Positions 1 through 11,692 of a DNA stretch of 64,000 nucleotides are shown here, in pieces (within the stretch, counting starts at the first letter, position 1; every line of letters starts with the position of its first letter). The stretch comes from Micromonospora sonchi (GTDB lineage: Bacteria; Actinomycetota; Actinomycetes; Mycobacteriales; Micromonosporaceae): assembly GCF_014646235.1 (NCBI RefSeq), contig NZ_BMNB01000002.1, forward strand, positions 248,001 through 312,000. Direction: 5' to 3'. The translations under genes and the position numbers were made by a program. The notes under the pieces were generated by a model, which saw nothing but the letters and a program-made list of their open reading frames with translations, ran no database searches and was not told where the DNA came from.

Positions 1-1416
1 GGTGATCGGCGCCAACGTCGGCACCCGCCCGCCCGGGTACGCGTCGGTGAAGGCCATGTAGTACCAGGCCCCGTTCGGGGTCTGCACCAGACCACCCTGG
101 TGGGGCACCCCACCGCCGGAGATCGGGCCCTGCATGTTGAGCAGCACCTGCCGCTGCTCGTACGGGCCGAAGGGTCCGTTCGTGGACTTCAGCACGTACT
201 GGCCGTTGGCGGGGCGGGTCAGCCAGATGTAGTAGGCGCCGTTGCGCTTGTAGAAGCGGGCACCCTCCAGGGTGCCGATGCTCGACGGGGTCTGGTACAC
301 CTGCTGGGCCCGCACCTGGCTGCGCCCGTCGGCGGAGAGCTGGGCCACGCTGATCGTGCCGTTGCCGTACGCGACGTACATGGTGTCGTTGTCGTCGACC
401 AGCAGGCCGGCGTCGTAGTAGCAGTTGGGGATGGTGGCGTGCCGGCTCCACGTGCCGTCGACGGCCGAGGCGGTGTAGATGTGGGTCTGGGAGAAGTCAA
501 TGCAGCCGGCCCAGTAGTACGTCCGGTTGCTCTGCCGGTAGCCCAGCGTGGAGGCCCAGATGCCGTCCACGTACGCCTGTTGTCCGGCGGGAAGGTCGTA
601 CTTGGTCCCGAAGTCCAGCCGAGGCACCGAGTGCCCGGCGAACTCCCAGTTCACCAGGTCCCAGGAGCGCAGGATCGGTGCGCCCGGCGAGTAGTGCATC
701 GTGGAGGCCGTCATGTAGTAGACGTCCCCGACCCGGATCACCTCGACGTCGGCGAAGTCCTGCCAGACCACCGGGTTGGTGAAGTTGCCACCGGGGTTGG
801 GCGGCGGTGTCGTCGTCGGCGGCGGCGTGGTGGGGTTGGTCCCGCCGTCGACGCGGACGAGTTGCCACTGCTGGTTGTTGCCGTTCCAGTCGTCGTACTG
901 CACGATGTTGCCGCCGTCGGCGGTCGAGGCGTTCTGTACCTCCACCACCTTGTTGCTGTTCCGGTTGATCAGTCGCACATAGCCGCCGGCCGAGTCGGCC
1001 AACCGGAACTGCTGATTCGTCCCGTTGCCGTCACTCCACTGCACGATCGACGCGCCGTTGGCGGTGGAGAAGTTGTAGACGTCGAGCACCTTGCCCGAGT
1101 GCCGCGACCGCAACCGGTAATACCCACCGCCGGAGTCGACGAACTGCCACTGCTGCCAGGCGCCGTCATTACGCGCCCACTGGGTGATCCGCGCACCATC
1201 GTTCGTCGCCCGGTTGTAGACATCCAACACCTTGCCGCTGTTGCGATTCACCAACACGTACCAGGCATTCGTGTCCACCGTCGCCGCCACCGCCGGCGAG
1301 GTCGCGACCGCCGCCAGCGCACCGCCCACCATCAGCGCCACCACCGCGGCGACGACCCGCGGCAACCAGCCGCGCCGACCCGGCGCAGGCCGTGCAATCC
1401 CGTCCAAGGTAGCCAT
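1..1416 (-). CDS. Secreted GH43 family glycoside hydrolase with N-terminal CBM13, partial at the left edge
   Basis: Residues 1-45 form a signal peptide with a likely cut after AVAA. Three ricin-type repeats with QQW/QQF motifs (about residues 49-188) make a CBM13 domain. A Pro/Thr linker follows (about 191-211), then a GH43 five-bladed propeller whose first blade carries the general-base Asp in DFADVEV (D223). The frame stays open to base 1, so the rest of the catalytic domain lies outside the window. ATG at 1416 has GGAAGGA upstream. The family includes arabinan-, arabinoxylan- and xylan-cleaving enzymes. The neighbouring arabinose operon and two LacI-type operators upstream suggest release of L-arabinose from plant polysaccharide, but the exact substrate is inferred. 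Confidence 0.88.
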   Translation of the reverse strand, partial: MATLDGIARPAPGRRGWLPRVVAAVVALMVGGALAAVATSPAVAATVDTNAWYVLVNRNSGKVLDVYNRATNDGARITQWARNDGAWQQWQFVDSGGGYYRLRSRHSGKVLDVYNFSTANGASIVQWSDGNGTNQQFRLADSAGGYVRLINRNSNKVVEVQNASTADGGNIVQYDDWNGNNQQWQLVRVDGGTNPTTPPPTTTPPPNPGGNFTNPVVWQDFADVEVIRVGDVYYMTASTMHYSPGAPILRSWDLVNWEFAGHSVPRLDFGTKYDLPAGQQAYVDGIWASTLGYRQSNRTYYWAGCIDFSQTHIYTASAVDGTWSRHATIPNCYYDAGLLVDDNDTMYVAYGNGTISVAQLSADGRSQVRAQQVYQTPSSIGTLEGARFYKRNGAYYIWLTRPANGQYVLKSTNGPFGPYEQRQVLLNMQGPISGGGVPHQGGLVQTPNGAWYYMAFTDAYPGGRVPTLAPIT

Positions 1417-1848
1417 GATCTTCCTTCCGGAACGAGGTGCCGTACGACCACCGGCGCGTTTTCGTCCGCGGGGCGACACGCGTCGCCCGCCGACGAGCGG
1501 CCATGTGATCGCTAACAGAGCTTCCCTGCCCAAGGGAGGCGCAGACCCGGTATCTGCTCCGACGCGGCGTCGACGGCCCGGCCAGCCTCAAATATCGCCC
1601 AACGTCACTATCGACTGTGAGCGATAACAGGCCGTTAGTCAAGACGTAAGTCCACACGAGCGGCGAGCGGCGGAGCGGCCCATCGGAGGCCCACCGCTGA
1701 CGGGGCGACGCCGACGGCGCCGGGGGGAAGGAGATCAGTGGCGTGGCGGGTGGGGTGGCGGGCGCGCCGGCAGATCGCGGGCGCGCGGGCGTGCGGCCGC
1801 CGGGCCGGGTCCGTCGAGGTCGGACCCGGCCCGGCGGCGACGCCGCGG
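1417..1848. other. Gene-free promoter region between GH43 gene and araA
   Basis: This 432-bp stretch lies between the GH43 start and the araA stop, both on the minus strand. It holds two LacI-type operator-like sequences (1504-1518 and 1616-1629). Its left part is therefore the promoter of the GH43 gene. The part nearer araA is GC-rich and should contain the end of the araBD-ytf-araA transcript, but I see no clean intrinsic terminator and no other gene. Confidence 0.6.
1504..1629. promoter_or_regulatory. Two LacI-type operators upstream of the GH43 gene
   Basis: Read on the minus strand, 1504-1518 contains TGTTAGCGATCACA and 1616-1629 is TGTTATCGCTCACA. Each differs by one base from TGTTAGCGCTCACA, which occurs exactly at 10673 and 17555. 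The spacing of about 112 bp would allow looping by a tetrameric LacI-family repressor. They lie 88 and 200 bp upstream of the GH43 start codon. Binding is inferred from sequence only. Confidence 0.6.
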
Positions 1849-3351
1849 TCAGAAGCCCCGGGCGAGCCGGTAGTACGCCTGGTTCCAGCGGAGCTCGTCG
1901 GCGAAGCGGCGGAGGTTCGTGTCGGCGTCGATGACCACGAGTTCGGTGCGGGCCATCTCGGCGAGGTCGTGCAGCTCCTCCACGCCCACCGCCCGCGACA
2001 GCACGGTGTGGTGCGGGGCGCCCGCGGTGATCCACGCCTCGGACGAGCCGGCCAGGTCCGGGCGGGGCCGCCACACGGCCCGAGCCACCGGAAGCCGGGG
2101 CAGCGGCTGCGGCGGCGACACCACGTCGACCTCGTTGGCGACCAGCCGGAACCGCTCGCCCATGTCCGCCAGGCCGAGCACCACCGCCGGGCCGGGCTCG
2201 GCGTCGAAGACCAGCCGGACCGGGTCCTCCCGGCCCCCGATGCTCAACGGGTGGATCTCCACGTTTGGCACGTCCGCGGCGATCGTCGGACACACCTCGA
2301 GCATGTGGGCGCCGAGGATCAACTCCGCGCCCGGGGTCAGGTCGTAGGTGTAGTCCTCCATGAACGAGGTGCCGCCCTCGGCACCGGCCGACATCGCCTT
2401 GAGGGTGTGCACCAGCACGGAGGTCTTCCAGTCCCCCTCCCCGCCGAAGCCGTACCCGTCAGCCATCAACCGCTGCACGGCGATGCCGGGCAGTTGCCGC
2501 AGCCCGCCGAGGTCCTCGAAGTTCGTGGTGAAGGCCCGGAAGCCGCCGGCGTCCAGGAACGCGCGCAGGCCGAGTTCCTGGCGGGCCGCGTACCGCAACG
2601 AGTCGTGCCGCTCGCCGCCGGGGCGCAGCTCGGCGGCGACGCGGAAGGTGTCGTCGTACTCCTTGACCAGGTCGTCGATCTGGGCGTCGGCGACCTCGTC
2701 GACCACCCGGACCAGGTCGTTGACCCCGTAGGTGTTGACCGAGACCCCGAAGCGCAGTTCCGCCTCGACCTTGTCCCCCTCGGTCACCGCGACGTCGCGC
2801 ATGTTGTCGCCGAAGCGCGCCAGACGCAGCGAACGCATCGCCGACCAGCCGATCGCCGCCCGGGTCCAGGCGCCGACGCGGGAGGCGACGCGCGGATCGG
2901 TGACGTGCCCGGCGACGGTCTTGCGGGCCACCCCGAGCCGGGTCTGGATGTACCCGAACTCCCGGTCGCCGTGGGCGGCCTGGTTCAGGTTCATGAAGTC
3001 CATGTCGATCTCGTCCCACGGCAGCAGGACGTTGGCCTGGGTGTGCAGGTGCAGCAGCGGAGTCTGCAGCGCGTCCAGGCCGGAGATCCACATCTTCGCC
3101 GGCGAGAAGGTGTGCATCCAGGCGATGACCCCGATCGCGCCCTGCGCGGCGGCATCCCGGCATACCTGCAGGATGTCGGCGCTGGTGGTCAGGACCGGCT
3201 TCCAGACCACCCGGGCGGGGATGTGCGGCGACTCGTCGAGCAGGGCGGCGATCTGACGGGACTGCTCGGCGACCTGCCGGAGGGTGTCCTCGCCGTACAT
3301 CGCCTGGCTTCCGGTGAGAAACCAGACCTCGGGTTCAGGGTGTGTTGCCAT
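1849..3351 (-). CDS. araA: L-arabinose isomerase
   Basis: This enzyme interconverts L-arabinose and L-ribulose in the cytoplasm, the first step of the AraA-AraB-AraD pathway. The protein is 500 residues, the length of the Escherichia coli enzyme. The metal and catalytic residues of the family are present: E305 in GGEGDWK, E332 in FMEDYTYD, H349 in GAHMLEV and H448 in GAPHHTV. ATG at 3351 follows GGAAGG. It is the last gene of a minus-strand operon, 27 bp after the yjfF-type permease gene, so isomerase and importer are co-transcribed. The length and the complete active site make this call very secure. Confidence 0.97.
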   Translation of the reverse strand: MATHPEPEVWFLTGSQAMYGEDTLRQVAEQSRQIAALLDESPHIPARVVWKPVLTTSADILQVCRDAAAQGAIGVIAWMHTFSPAKMWISGLDALQTPLLHLHTQANVLLPWDEIDMDFMNLNQAAHGDREFGYIQTRLGVARKTVAGHVTDPRVASRVGAWTRAAIGWSAMRSLRLARFGDNMRDVAVTEGDKVEAELRFGVSVNTYGVNDLVRVVDEVADAQIDDLVKEYDDTFRVAAELRPGGERHDSLRYAARQELGLRAFLDAGGFRAFTTNFEDLGGLRQLPGIAVQRLMADGYGFGGEGDWKTSVLVHTLKAMSAGAEGGTSFMEDYTYDLTPGAELILGAHMLEVCPTIAADVPNVEIHPLSIGGREDPVRLVFDAEPGPAVVLGLADMGERFRLVANEVDVVSPPQPLPRLPVARAVWRPRPDLAGSSEAWITAGAPHHTVLSRAVGVEELHDLAEMARTELVVIDADTNLRRFADELRWNQAYYRLARGF

Positions 3352-3378
3352 GGGAGTTGCCTTCCGCGAGAGGGGCGG

Positions 3379-4368
3379 TCACTTGTAGCGGATGCCGATG
3401 AGACGCTGGAACAGGATGAACGCGAAGAGTAAGCCTCCGATCACGATTTTGGTCCACCACGAGCTGAGGCCGCCATCAAAGGTGATCAACGTCTGGATCA
3501 CACCGAGCACCAGCACACCCAGCACCGTGCCGAAGATGTAGCCGGAGCCTCCGGTGAGGACGGTTCCTCCGATCACCACCGCCGCGATCACGTCGAGTTC
3601 CATGCCGACCGCGATCAGCGGCGCCCCGGAGAGCGTGTAGAAGGAGAGCAGGATCCCGCCGATCGCCGAGCACAGCCCGCTGATCGTGTAGACGGCGATC
3701 CGGGTACGCGCCACCGGCAGGCCCATCAGCAACGCCGACTGCGGGTTGCCACCGATCGCGTACACGTTCCGGCCGAGCCGGGTGTACGCCAGCACGTACG
3801 CAGCGACCAGGACCACCGCGAAGGCGATGAGCACACTGGCCGAGACGAAGTTGCCCCGGGGATCGCCGATCCGGTACTGCGACATCGTGGTCCAGAAACC
3901 GTCGGTGATCGGGATCGAGGCGTCGCTGATGAACGTGCACATCCCACGGGCGAAGAACATCCCGGCGAGGGTCACGATGAACGGCTGGAGATCGAAGAAG
4001 TGGATCGCGCAGCCCATCAGGAACCCGAGCGTCGGCCCGATGAGCAGCGCGATCACCAGCACCAGCAGCGTCGGTAGACCCGACTGGAGCAGCCATGCCG
4101 AGACCATCGCGGTCATCGCGACCACCGAGCCGACCGACAGGTCGATGCCGCCGGTGAGGATCACGAAGGTCATCCCGACCGCGACCACGAGGAGGAAACC
4201 GTTATCGATGAAGACGTTGAAGATGACCTGGATGTTGGAGAAGGCGCGGTACTGGGACACGCCGATGCCGTACATGACCAGCAGCAGGGCGAGGGTGACC
4301 AGTACCGGCACGTGCCGCCGGGGCAGCCGGGCCCAGCTCGGGCCGGTGGTCAGCGAGGTCGAGGTCAC
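3379..4368 (-). CDS. yjfF: Sugar ABC transporter permease, YjfF type
   Basis: A 329-residue integral membrane protein of the CUT2 (ribose/galactofuranose) permease family. The segment TFVILTGGIDLSVGS and the later VIGGTVLTGGSG match the conserved loops of this family. GTG at 4368 is chosen because it overlaps the stop of the preceding permease gene in a GTGA junction. Upstream extension would only read through that gene. Together with the adjoining YtfT-, YtfR- and YtfQ-like genes it rebuilds the four-subunit YtfQRT-YjfF importer known for galactofuranose in E. coli. Placement next to araA, araB and araD suggests the substrate here is arabinose, probably in the furanose form. That substrate is inferred. 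Confidence 0.9.
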   Translation of the reverse strand: MTSTSLTTGPSWARLPRRHVPVLVTLALLLVMYGIGVSQYRAFSNIQVIFNVFIDNGFLLVVAVGMTFVILTGGIDLSVGSVVAMTAMVSAWLLQSGLPTLLVLVIALLIGPTLGFLMGCAIHFFDLQPFIVTLAGMFFARGMCTFISDASIPITDGFWTTMSQYRIGDPRGNFVSASVLIAFAVVLVAAYVLAYTRLGRNVYAIGGNPQSALLMGLPVARTRIAVYTISGLCSAIGGILLSFYTLSGAPLIAVGMELDVIAAVVIGGTVLTGGSGYIFGTVLGVLVLGVIQTLITFDGGLSSWWTKIVIGGLLFAFILFQRLIGIRYK

Positions 4369-5425
4369 GCCGGCACCTCCTCCTTCTGCCGCTGAGGCGA
4401 CGGGGTTGGCGGGGGCGGGGTGCCGCGCCCGCGACGGCTGAACTTGGCGCGGAAGGCCGGCGCCTGGATGAGGCAGACGGCGATGACGACCACGGCCTTG
4501 AACAGCAGCGCCGTCTGCGGGGAGATGTTCATGGCGTACACCGTCGTGGTGAGGGTCTGGATGATCAGGGCACCGAGGATGGTGCCGCTGAGGTAGAACC
4601 GGCCGCCGGCCAGGGACGTGCCACCGATGACGACCGCGAGGATCGCGTCGAGTTCCACCCAGAGGCCGGTGTTGTTGCCGTCGGCGCTGGAGACGTTGGC
4701 GGTCATCATGAAGCCGGCGATGGCGGCGCACGCGGCGCTGACGACGTAGACGAGGAAGACGATCCGCGCCGACCGGATGCCGGCCAGACGACTGGCCTCA
4801 CGGTTTCCGCCCACCGACTCGACGATCATGCCGAGGGCGGTGCGGCGGGTGAGCCCCGCGATGAGCAGGGCCGCGCCCAGCGCGATGAAGATCGCAAGGG
4901 GCAGGGTCAGGAAATGACCCAGACCGATGGCGCGGAACGGGCCGGAGTTGATGGTGATGATCTGACCTTCGGTGACCAACTGGGCGAGGCCCCGGCCGGC
5001 CACCATGAGGATGAGCGTGGCGATGATCGGCTGGATGCCGATCACGGACACCAGGACGCCGTTCCACGCGCCGAGCGCGAGCGCCACACCGAGCGCCATG
5101 GCGAGCGCGGTGAACACGGTGACCAGATTGTTCTGATCCGGCGCCCGACTGATGTAGAGGCAGGCGATCGCGCCACTGATGGCGCAGGTCGAACCGACCG
5201 ACAGGTCGATACCGCCGGTGGAGATGACCAGGGTCATGCCCAGCGCGACCAGGATCAGGGGTGCGCTCAGCCGGAGGATGTCGATCGGTGTGCCGTACAG
5301 GTGGCCGTTGTTGACCTCGATGCTCAGGAAGCCGGGTCGGTAGACGGTGTTGGCCACCAGCATGACCACGAGTACGGCGACCGGCCAGAACAGCCGGTGA
5401 TTCAACATGGACTTGGCACGCTCGC

Positions 5426-5429
<4 letters not shown>
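4365..5429 (-). CDS. ytfT: Sugar ABC transporter permease, YtfT type
   Basis: A 354-residue polytopic membrane protein. The CUT2 permease signature TLVISTGGIDLSVGS and the loop VIGGTSLAGGRF are visible, with about nine to ten hydrophobic segments. The C-terminal 30 residues are a charged, proline-rich tail (RRGRGTPPPPTPSP). Its ATG overlaps the stop of the ATPase gene (ATGA) and its stop overlaps the start of the next permease, so the subunits are translationally coupled. It should form the heteromeric channel with the YjfF-type subunit. Confidence 0.9.
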
Positions 5430-6967
<1,538 letters not shown>

Positions 6968-7154
6968 CCCATGAAACCTTCTTCTGGGTTCTATCGATAC
7001 GGATGGGCCACGACACTTCCGTCGCGTCCGCCCGGTCGACCCGTGGGTCGACCGGGCGGACGTGGCACAGGTTGTCGGGCCAGGCGCCCAGTCCGTCGGG
7101 AGGTGGGCGGCGCGCCGGGGCCGCCACATTCAGCGCGGCGACCCCGGGCGTCGG

Positions 7155-8159
7155 TCAGTACTTGCGGTTGGGCAGGGCTTCCTTGGCCTGCTCCTGCGTG
7201 AAGGTGGTCTCCTCGGTCTCGATCCGCGGCGCCACCTCCTCGCCGGCGTGCACCTTCTTGGCCAGCTCCATCAGCTGTGGCCCGAGCAGCGGGCTGCACT
7301 CCGCGATGAAGTTGAACTTGCCGTCGGCCAGGGCCTGCATGCCGTCCTTGACCGCGTCGATGGTGATGATGGTGATGTCCTTGCCGGGCACCTTGCCCGC
7401 CGCGGTGATCGCCTCAAGGGCACCCAGACCCATGTCGTCGTTGTGCGCGAAGAGCACGTCGATCTTCGGGTGGGCCTTCAGGAACTGCTCCATGACCTGC
7501 TTGCCGCCGGCCCGGGTGAAGTCACCCGACTGGGAAGCGATGACCTTCAGCTTGGGGTCGGCCGCGATCGCCTCGGCGAAGCCCTGCTTGCGGTCGTTGG
7601 CCGGGGCCGAGCCAGTGGTGCCCTGCAACTCGACGATGTTCACGTCACCGGTCGCGGCCTTCTTCTCCTCGACCAGCCACTCCCCCGACAGCCGGCCTTC
7701 CTTGACGAAGTCCGAGCCGAGGAAGGTCTTGTAGAGCGACTTGTCGGCCGAGTCCACGGCGCGGTCGGTCAGGATCACCGGGATGCCGGCGTCCTTGGCC
7801 TCCTTGAGCACGGTGTCCCAACCGGACTCCACCACCGGCGAGAAGGCGATCACGTCGACCTTCTGCTGGATGTAGTTGCGGATGGCCTTGATCTGGTTTT
7901 CCTGCTTCTGCTGGGCGTCGTCGAACTTCAGCTCGAAGCCTGCCTCGGCAGCGGCCTCCTTGATGGAGTTGGTGTTGGCCGTCCGCCAGCCGCTCTCCGC
8001 ACCGACCTGGGAGAAGCCCAAGACGATCTTGTCGTTGCCGCTGTCGCCTCCTCCTCCGGTGTCGCTGTTGCCGCAAGCGGCAACGCTGCCGGCAAGCAGT
8101 ACGGCGGCGAGAGCCGCGACGGCGCGCCGAGGCGCGAGGGACATTCGCATGTTTCTCAT
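7155..8159 (-). CDS. ytfQ: Sugar ABC transporter substrate-binding lipoprotein, YtfQ type
   Basis: A 334-residue periplasmic-binding-protein-like lipoprotein. The signal peptide ends in a lipobox (GSVAAC, Cys29) followed by a Gly/Ser/Asp-rich linker. The mature part is a type I sugar-binding fold with FSQVGAESGWR near the start and the segment FAHNDDMGLGALEA, as in YtfQ-like proteins. ATG at 8159 has GAGGAG seven bases upstream. It precedes the ATPase and two permeases in the araBD-ytf-araA operon. The closest described relative in E. coli binds galactofuranose. L-arabinofuranose would fit the context but is not shown. Confidence 0.92.
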   Translation of the reverse strand: MRNMRMSLAPRRAVAALAAVLLAGSVAACGNSDTGGGGDSGNDKIVLGFSQVGAESGWRTANTNSIKEAAAEAGFELKFDDAQQKQENQIKAIRNYIQQKVDVIAFSPVVESGWDTVLKEAKDAGIPVILTDRAVDSADKSLYKTFLGSDFVKEGRLSGEWLVEEKKAATGDVNIVELQGTTGSAPANDRKQGFAEAIAADPKLKVIASQSGDFTRAGGKQVMEQFLKAHPKIDVLFAHNDDMGLGALEAITAAGKVPGKDITIITIDAVKDGMQALADGKFNFIAECSPLLGPQLMELAKKVHAGEEVAPRIETEETTFTQEQAKEALPNRKY

Positions 8160-8289
8160 CGATACTCCTCGGGATGGAATTGCGGTGAACACCGCCCGCG
8201 ACGTGCCGGGTGGTGGTTGCTGATGGTGCGGATCTTGTGTGTGGTGGTGCGGGTTCGAATCGCGGGTCGCCGGTGGCCCGTGATCCGGG

Positions 8290-8964
8290 CTAGGAACTCG
8301 GTGCAGGCGAGGGACGTTGGCCGTAGACGTTCTGGTAGCGGTCGTACAGGGCGTCGACGTCGGCCTGCGCGATCGGTACCGGTTGCCCGAGCGCCCGCGC
8401 CAGGTGCGCGGTCCGGGCGACGTCCTCACACATCACCGCGGCCTTGACCGCGGCCCGGGCGGTCGGCCCGATGGTGAAGACGCCATGGTTACGCATCAGC
8501 ACCGCCGGCGAACGGTGCCCGGTGAGGGTGCTGACGATCCCCTTGCCGATGTCGTCGCCGCCGATCAGCGCGAACGGGCCCACCGGGATCTCCCCGCCGA
8601 ACTCGTCTGCCTGGGCAGTGAGATAGCAGGGGATCGACTCGCCACGCGCCGCCCAGGCGGTCGCGTACGTGCTGTGGGTGTGCACCACCCCGCCGACCTC
8701 GGGCATGGCGCGGTAGACGTAGGCGTGCGCCGCCGTGTCGCTCGACGGTGACAGGTCGCCCTCGACCGGTACGCCGTCGAGGTCGCAGAGCACCATGTTG
8801 TCCGCCGAGAGGTCGTCGTAGTCGACGCCGCTCGGCTTGATCACCATCAGATCGCGGCCGGGCACCCGCGCCGAAACGTTCCCGGCCGTCCACGCCACCA
8901 GTCCGTAGCGGGTCAGCTCGCCGTGCAGGCGGGCGACGGTCTCCCGCAATTCACGCTCGGTCAT
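8290..8964 (-). CDS. araD: L-ribulose-5-phosphate 4-epimerase
   Basis: A class II aldolase/epimerase of 224 residues that converts L-ribulose 5-phosphate to D-xylulose 5-phosphate, feeding the pentose phosphate pathway. Metal ligands H95 and H97 (VVHTHSTYATAW) and H160 (MRNHGVF) are present, and Asp76 sits in SPSSDTAAH. The numbering of H95/H97 agrees with the E. coli enzyme. ATG at 8964 overlaps the araB stop in an ATGA junction, which fixes the start. A 130-bp gap separates it from the ytfQ-like gene. Confidence 0.95.
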   Translation of the reverse strand: MTERELRETVARLHGELTRYGLVAWTAGNVSARVPGRDLMVIKPSGVDYDDLSADNMVLCDLDGVPVEGDLSPSSDTAAHAYVYRAMPEVGGVVHTHSTYATAWAARGESIPCYLTAQADEFGGEIPVGPFALIGGDDIGKGIVSTLTGHRSPAVLMRNHGVFTIGPTARAAVKAAVMCEDVARTAHLARALGQPVPIAQADVDALYDRYQNVYGQRPSPAPSS

Positions 8965-10643
8965 ACGACCACCTCCAGCGCGGTCTCGTGCTGCGACGCG
9001 GCCGACTCGACGGCCGCATTCCGGATCGCCCGCAGGCGCAGCATCACGTCGTTGCCGCCACGACCGAAGTGGTCGTGCAGCGTCCGGTACTCGGCGTAGA
9101 GGGCGTCGTACGCGCGTGCCCGGTCCGGGTCCGGCCGGTAGACGGCCTCGTGCACCCGGCCCATCGCCTGCGACGCCTCGTGGATCGAGGGATAGGCCCC
9201 GGCCGCCACCGCGGCGTGAATGGCCGAGCCGAGCGCGGGCCCCTGAGCGGAGCCGATGATGCCGAGTGGCCGGTTGGTGACGTCGGCGTAGATCTGCATG
9301 AGCAGCTCGTTCGACGTGAGGCCGCCAGCGACCACCAGGTCGTCCACGTTCACCCCCGCCTCGACGAACGCCTCGATGATCATGCGGGTGCCGTACGCCG
9401 TCGCCTCCAACAGAGCCCGGTAGATGTCCTCCGGGCGGGTGGCCAGCGTGAGCCCGACAATCATTCCGCTGAGGTCGTGGTTGACCAGCAGCGACCGGTT
9501 GCCGTTCCACCAGTCGAGGGCCACCAGCCCGTGGGCGCCGACCGGCTGGGCGGCGGCCAACTCGGTGAGCCGCTGATGCGAGGCCAGCTCCGCCGGAGCG
9601 GCGTGCTTGACGAACCAGCCGAAGATGTCGCCGACACCGCTCTGCCCGGCCTCGTAGCCCCACGCGCCGGTGCTGATGCCACCGTCGACGACGCCGCACA
9701 TTCCCGCCACCTCGGCCGGGTGCGCGCCGTTGACCACGTGACAGGTGGAGGTTCCCATGATCGCCACCAGCCGACCCGGCGCGAGTGCCTGCGCGGAGGC
9801 GGCGGTGACGTGGGCGTCGACGTTGCCGACCGCCACCGCGATCCCCTCCGGCAGACCGGTCCACGCGGCGGCCCGCGCAGTCAGCTCGCCGGCCTTGTCG
9901 GCCAACGGCAGCAGCGGACCGTCCAGTTTGGCCACGAAGTCGCCGAAGTCGGGGTTCAGCGCGGTCAGGTAGTCCGTCGACGGGTACGCGCCGTCCTGGC
10001 GGATGCCCTTGTAGCCGGCCGTGCAGACGTTGCGGGTCTCGACGCCGCACAACTGCCACACGATCCAGTCGGCGGCCTCGATGAAGCGCTCGGCCCGCCG
10101 GTATACCTCCGGGTCCTCCTCCAGGAGTTGCAGGCCCTTGGCGAACTGCCACTCGGCGGAGATCTTGCCGCCGTACCGCCCGATCCACGGCTCGCCACGC
10201 TCGTGGGCCAGCGCGTTGATCCGGTCGGCGTGCGGCTGGGCCGCGTGGTGCTTCCAGAGCTTCACCCAGGAGTGCGGGCGCTGACGCAACTCCGGCACCT
10301 CGCACAGTGGAGTGCCGTCGGCAAGCGTCGGCAGGACCGTGCAGGCGGTGAAGTCGATGCCGATTCCGATGACGTGCTGGGGATCAACGCCGGCTGCGGC
10401 CACCGCCGCCGGTACCGCCTGCCGCAGTACCTCGCGGTAGTCCTCGGGATCCTGCAGGGCCCAGTCGGGTGGCAGGGGCGTGCCGCCGTCCGGCAGGGCG
10501 GAACTGATGACCGCGTTGCGGTACTCGTGCACCGCGGTTCCCAGCTCGGCCCCGTCCCGGATCCGGACCACCAGAGCCCGCCCGGACAGAGTCCCGTAAT
10601 CCACCCCGACGACGTACCGGTCGCCCGCTTCGACACCGCTCAT
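8961..10643 (-). CDS. araB: Ribulokinase
   Basis: A FGGY-family sugar kinase of 560 residues that phosphorylates L-ribulose. The N-terminal ATPase-fold motif VGVDYGTLSGRALVV and the adenosine-region segment MGTSTCHVVNG are clear. ATG at 10643 is preferred because GGAGG ends five bases before it. A GTG two codons earlier overlaps that RBS. It is the first gene of the arabinose operon, and an exact TGTTAGCGCTCACA operator lies 30 bp upstream, so repression by a LacI-family regulator is likely. That regulator is not in the window. Confidence 0.96.
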   Translation of the reverse strand: MSGVEAGDRYVVGVDYGTLSGRALVVRIRDGAELGTAVHEYRNAVISSALPDGGTPLPPDWALQDPEDYREVLRQAVPAAVAAAGVDPQHVIGIGIDFTACTVLPTLADGTPLCEVPELRQRPHSWVKLWKHHAAQPHADRINALAHERGEPWIGRYGGKISAEWQFAKGLQLLEEDPEVYRRAERFIEAADWIVWQLCGVETRNVCTAGYKGIRQDGAYPSTDYLTALNPDFGDFVAKLDGPLLPLADKAGELTARAAAWTGLPEGIAVAVGNVDAHVTAASAQALAPGRLVAIMGTSTCHVVNGAHPAEVAGMCGVVDGGISTGAWGYEAGQSGVGDIFGWFVKHAAPAELASHQRLTELAAAQPVGAHGLVALDWWNGNRSLLVNHDLSGMIVGLTLATRPEDIYRALLEATAYGTRMIIEAFVEAGVNVDDLVVAGGLTSNELLMQIYADVTNRPLGIIGSAQGPALGSAIHAAVAAGAYPSIHEASQAMGRVHEAVYRPDPDRARAYDALYAEYRTLHDHFGRGGNDVMLRLRAIRNAAVESAASQHETALEVVV

Positions 10644-10672
10644 CTTCACCTCCGGCCGATGACGGACCTAAT

Positions 10673-10686
10673 TGTTAGCGCTCACA
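10673..10686. promoter_or_regulatory. LacI-type operator upstream of araB
   Basis: The 14-mer TGTTAGCGCTCACA resembles lac-type operators and is repeated exactly at 17555-17568 before the chvE-like gene. It lies 30 bp upstream of the araB start codon, a position where bound repressor would block initiation of the arabinose operon. Confidence 0.7.
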
Positions 10687-11245
10687 TCCCGCGTCGTCAA
10701 GACACCCGCCGGCAACAGCTCCGTAACGGAGTGCAGCCCCGGCGGTCGCACCCGCCTTCAGCCCCGAGCCGGCGATCGATCGCTCTCGACGGCCTGCCGG
10801 ACGGTCGACGCGGCCGGAATCGTAGTCGGAATCCGCCCCCACGGGGTACCTGCGCCGCACGCTGCCCCACCCCGGGCCAGTGAAAGACCAGGCCAGACCG
10901 GAGGTACGCCGGGCAGCCGGACACCTGTCCGGTTCAACACGCGGGACTGGACGATAAACAGATGTCGCCGCGACCCGACCGGACCCGGACCACCGCGACG
11001 AGCTGTATGTCCTGCTCATTGGAGGCCGGACAGCGAGGCGAGCGGCCGACCAGCGTGGACGCCGACGTCACAGGCTGCGGTCGACCGGAGTCGGCGCGAC
11101 GCCGGAGCTGCGGAAAGCCTTACCTGGCACGGGTTCCGGAGCGTTGCCCGCGTCAGCTGGACGCGAACCCGAGGGCCGCCCGAGGATAGGCTCGACGGCC
11201 GCCGAGCGGTCGCCCCCGGCGGTATCTCGGCTCCGCGCCGACGCA

Positions 11246-11455
11246 TATTAGCGTTAACAATCCTCGATCCCGGAACGGGTCAGATCAACCCGACCCACGT
11301 CCATCCGATCAGACCCGGGCCGGCATTCGCCGCCACCCGAGCCGATTGACATGCGACTTCGGCATGTGGCGGTGAGCCTCTGGCGTCTGCCGAAGCCGCT
11401 GCACCAGCCCATAACGACCGTGGGCGATTTACAGGATTGGATGTCAGCGATAACA
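11246..11455. promoter_or_regulatory. Two LacI-type operator-like dyads upstream of the GH27 gene
   Basis: 11442-11455 reads TGTCAGCGATAACA and sits inside a GATGT/ACATC inverted repeat (11440-11457). 11246-11259 reads TATTAGCGTTAACA. Both are degenerate forms of the TGTTAGCGCTCACA site. They lie about 240 and 435 bp before the GH27 start, so the link to that gene is plausible but weaker than at araB. Confidence 0.45.
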
Positions 11456-11692
11456 TCCATGGCATCGATGCGTCCGGTGCCCGGGTGCGGCGCCCACGTC
11501 ACCAGGCCGACGCCGGCGCGACGACAGTGCCGGCCGACGCGATCCCCGGGCGGACCGTCGGCGGCAGGCGTCCCCGCCACGGCCCGGTTGCTTCGTTCAT
11601 CCGGGCGAGCAGGCCCACCTCCACGACGCCTGGACCCATCCCGACAGCTCGACAGCCGACGGCTGTCTGCCCCGTGACCCGAGGAGGATCGA

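Larger units (their letters stand above)
10644..11692. other. Long gene-free region between araB and the GH27 gene
   Basis: These 1,049 bp separate two divergent genes. At the left end is the araB operator (10673-10686). Two more operator-like dyads at 11246-11259 and 11442-11455 lie on the GH27 side. Open frames in the middle have no RBS, no recognisable motif and arginine/proline-rich composition typical of non-coding GC-rich DNA, so I call no gene here. Confidence 0.6.

Noticed and set aside
1738..3432. A 564-codon open frame on the plus strand opposite araA
   Set aside because: It mirrors araA in the complementary frame, is His/Val/Arg-rich without motifs, and reflects high third-position GC. 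Similar long antisense frames opposite ytfR, GH95 and the binding-protein genes were rejected for the same reason.
10672..11349. A 225-codon open frame between araB and the GH27 gene
   Set aside because: It starts inside the araB operator, has no RBS, no hydrophobic or domain pattern and an Arg/Pro/Thr-rich composition. Treated as non-coding.
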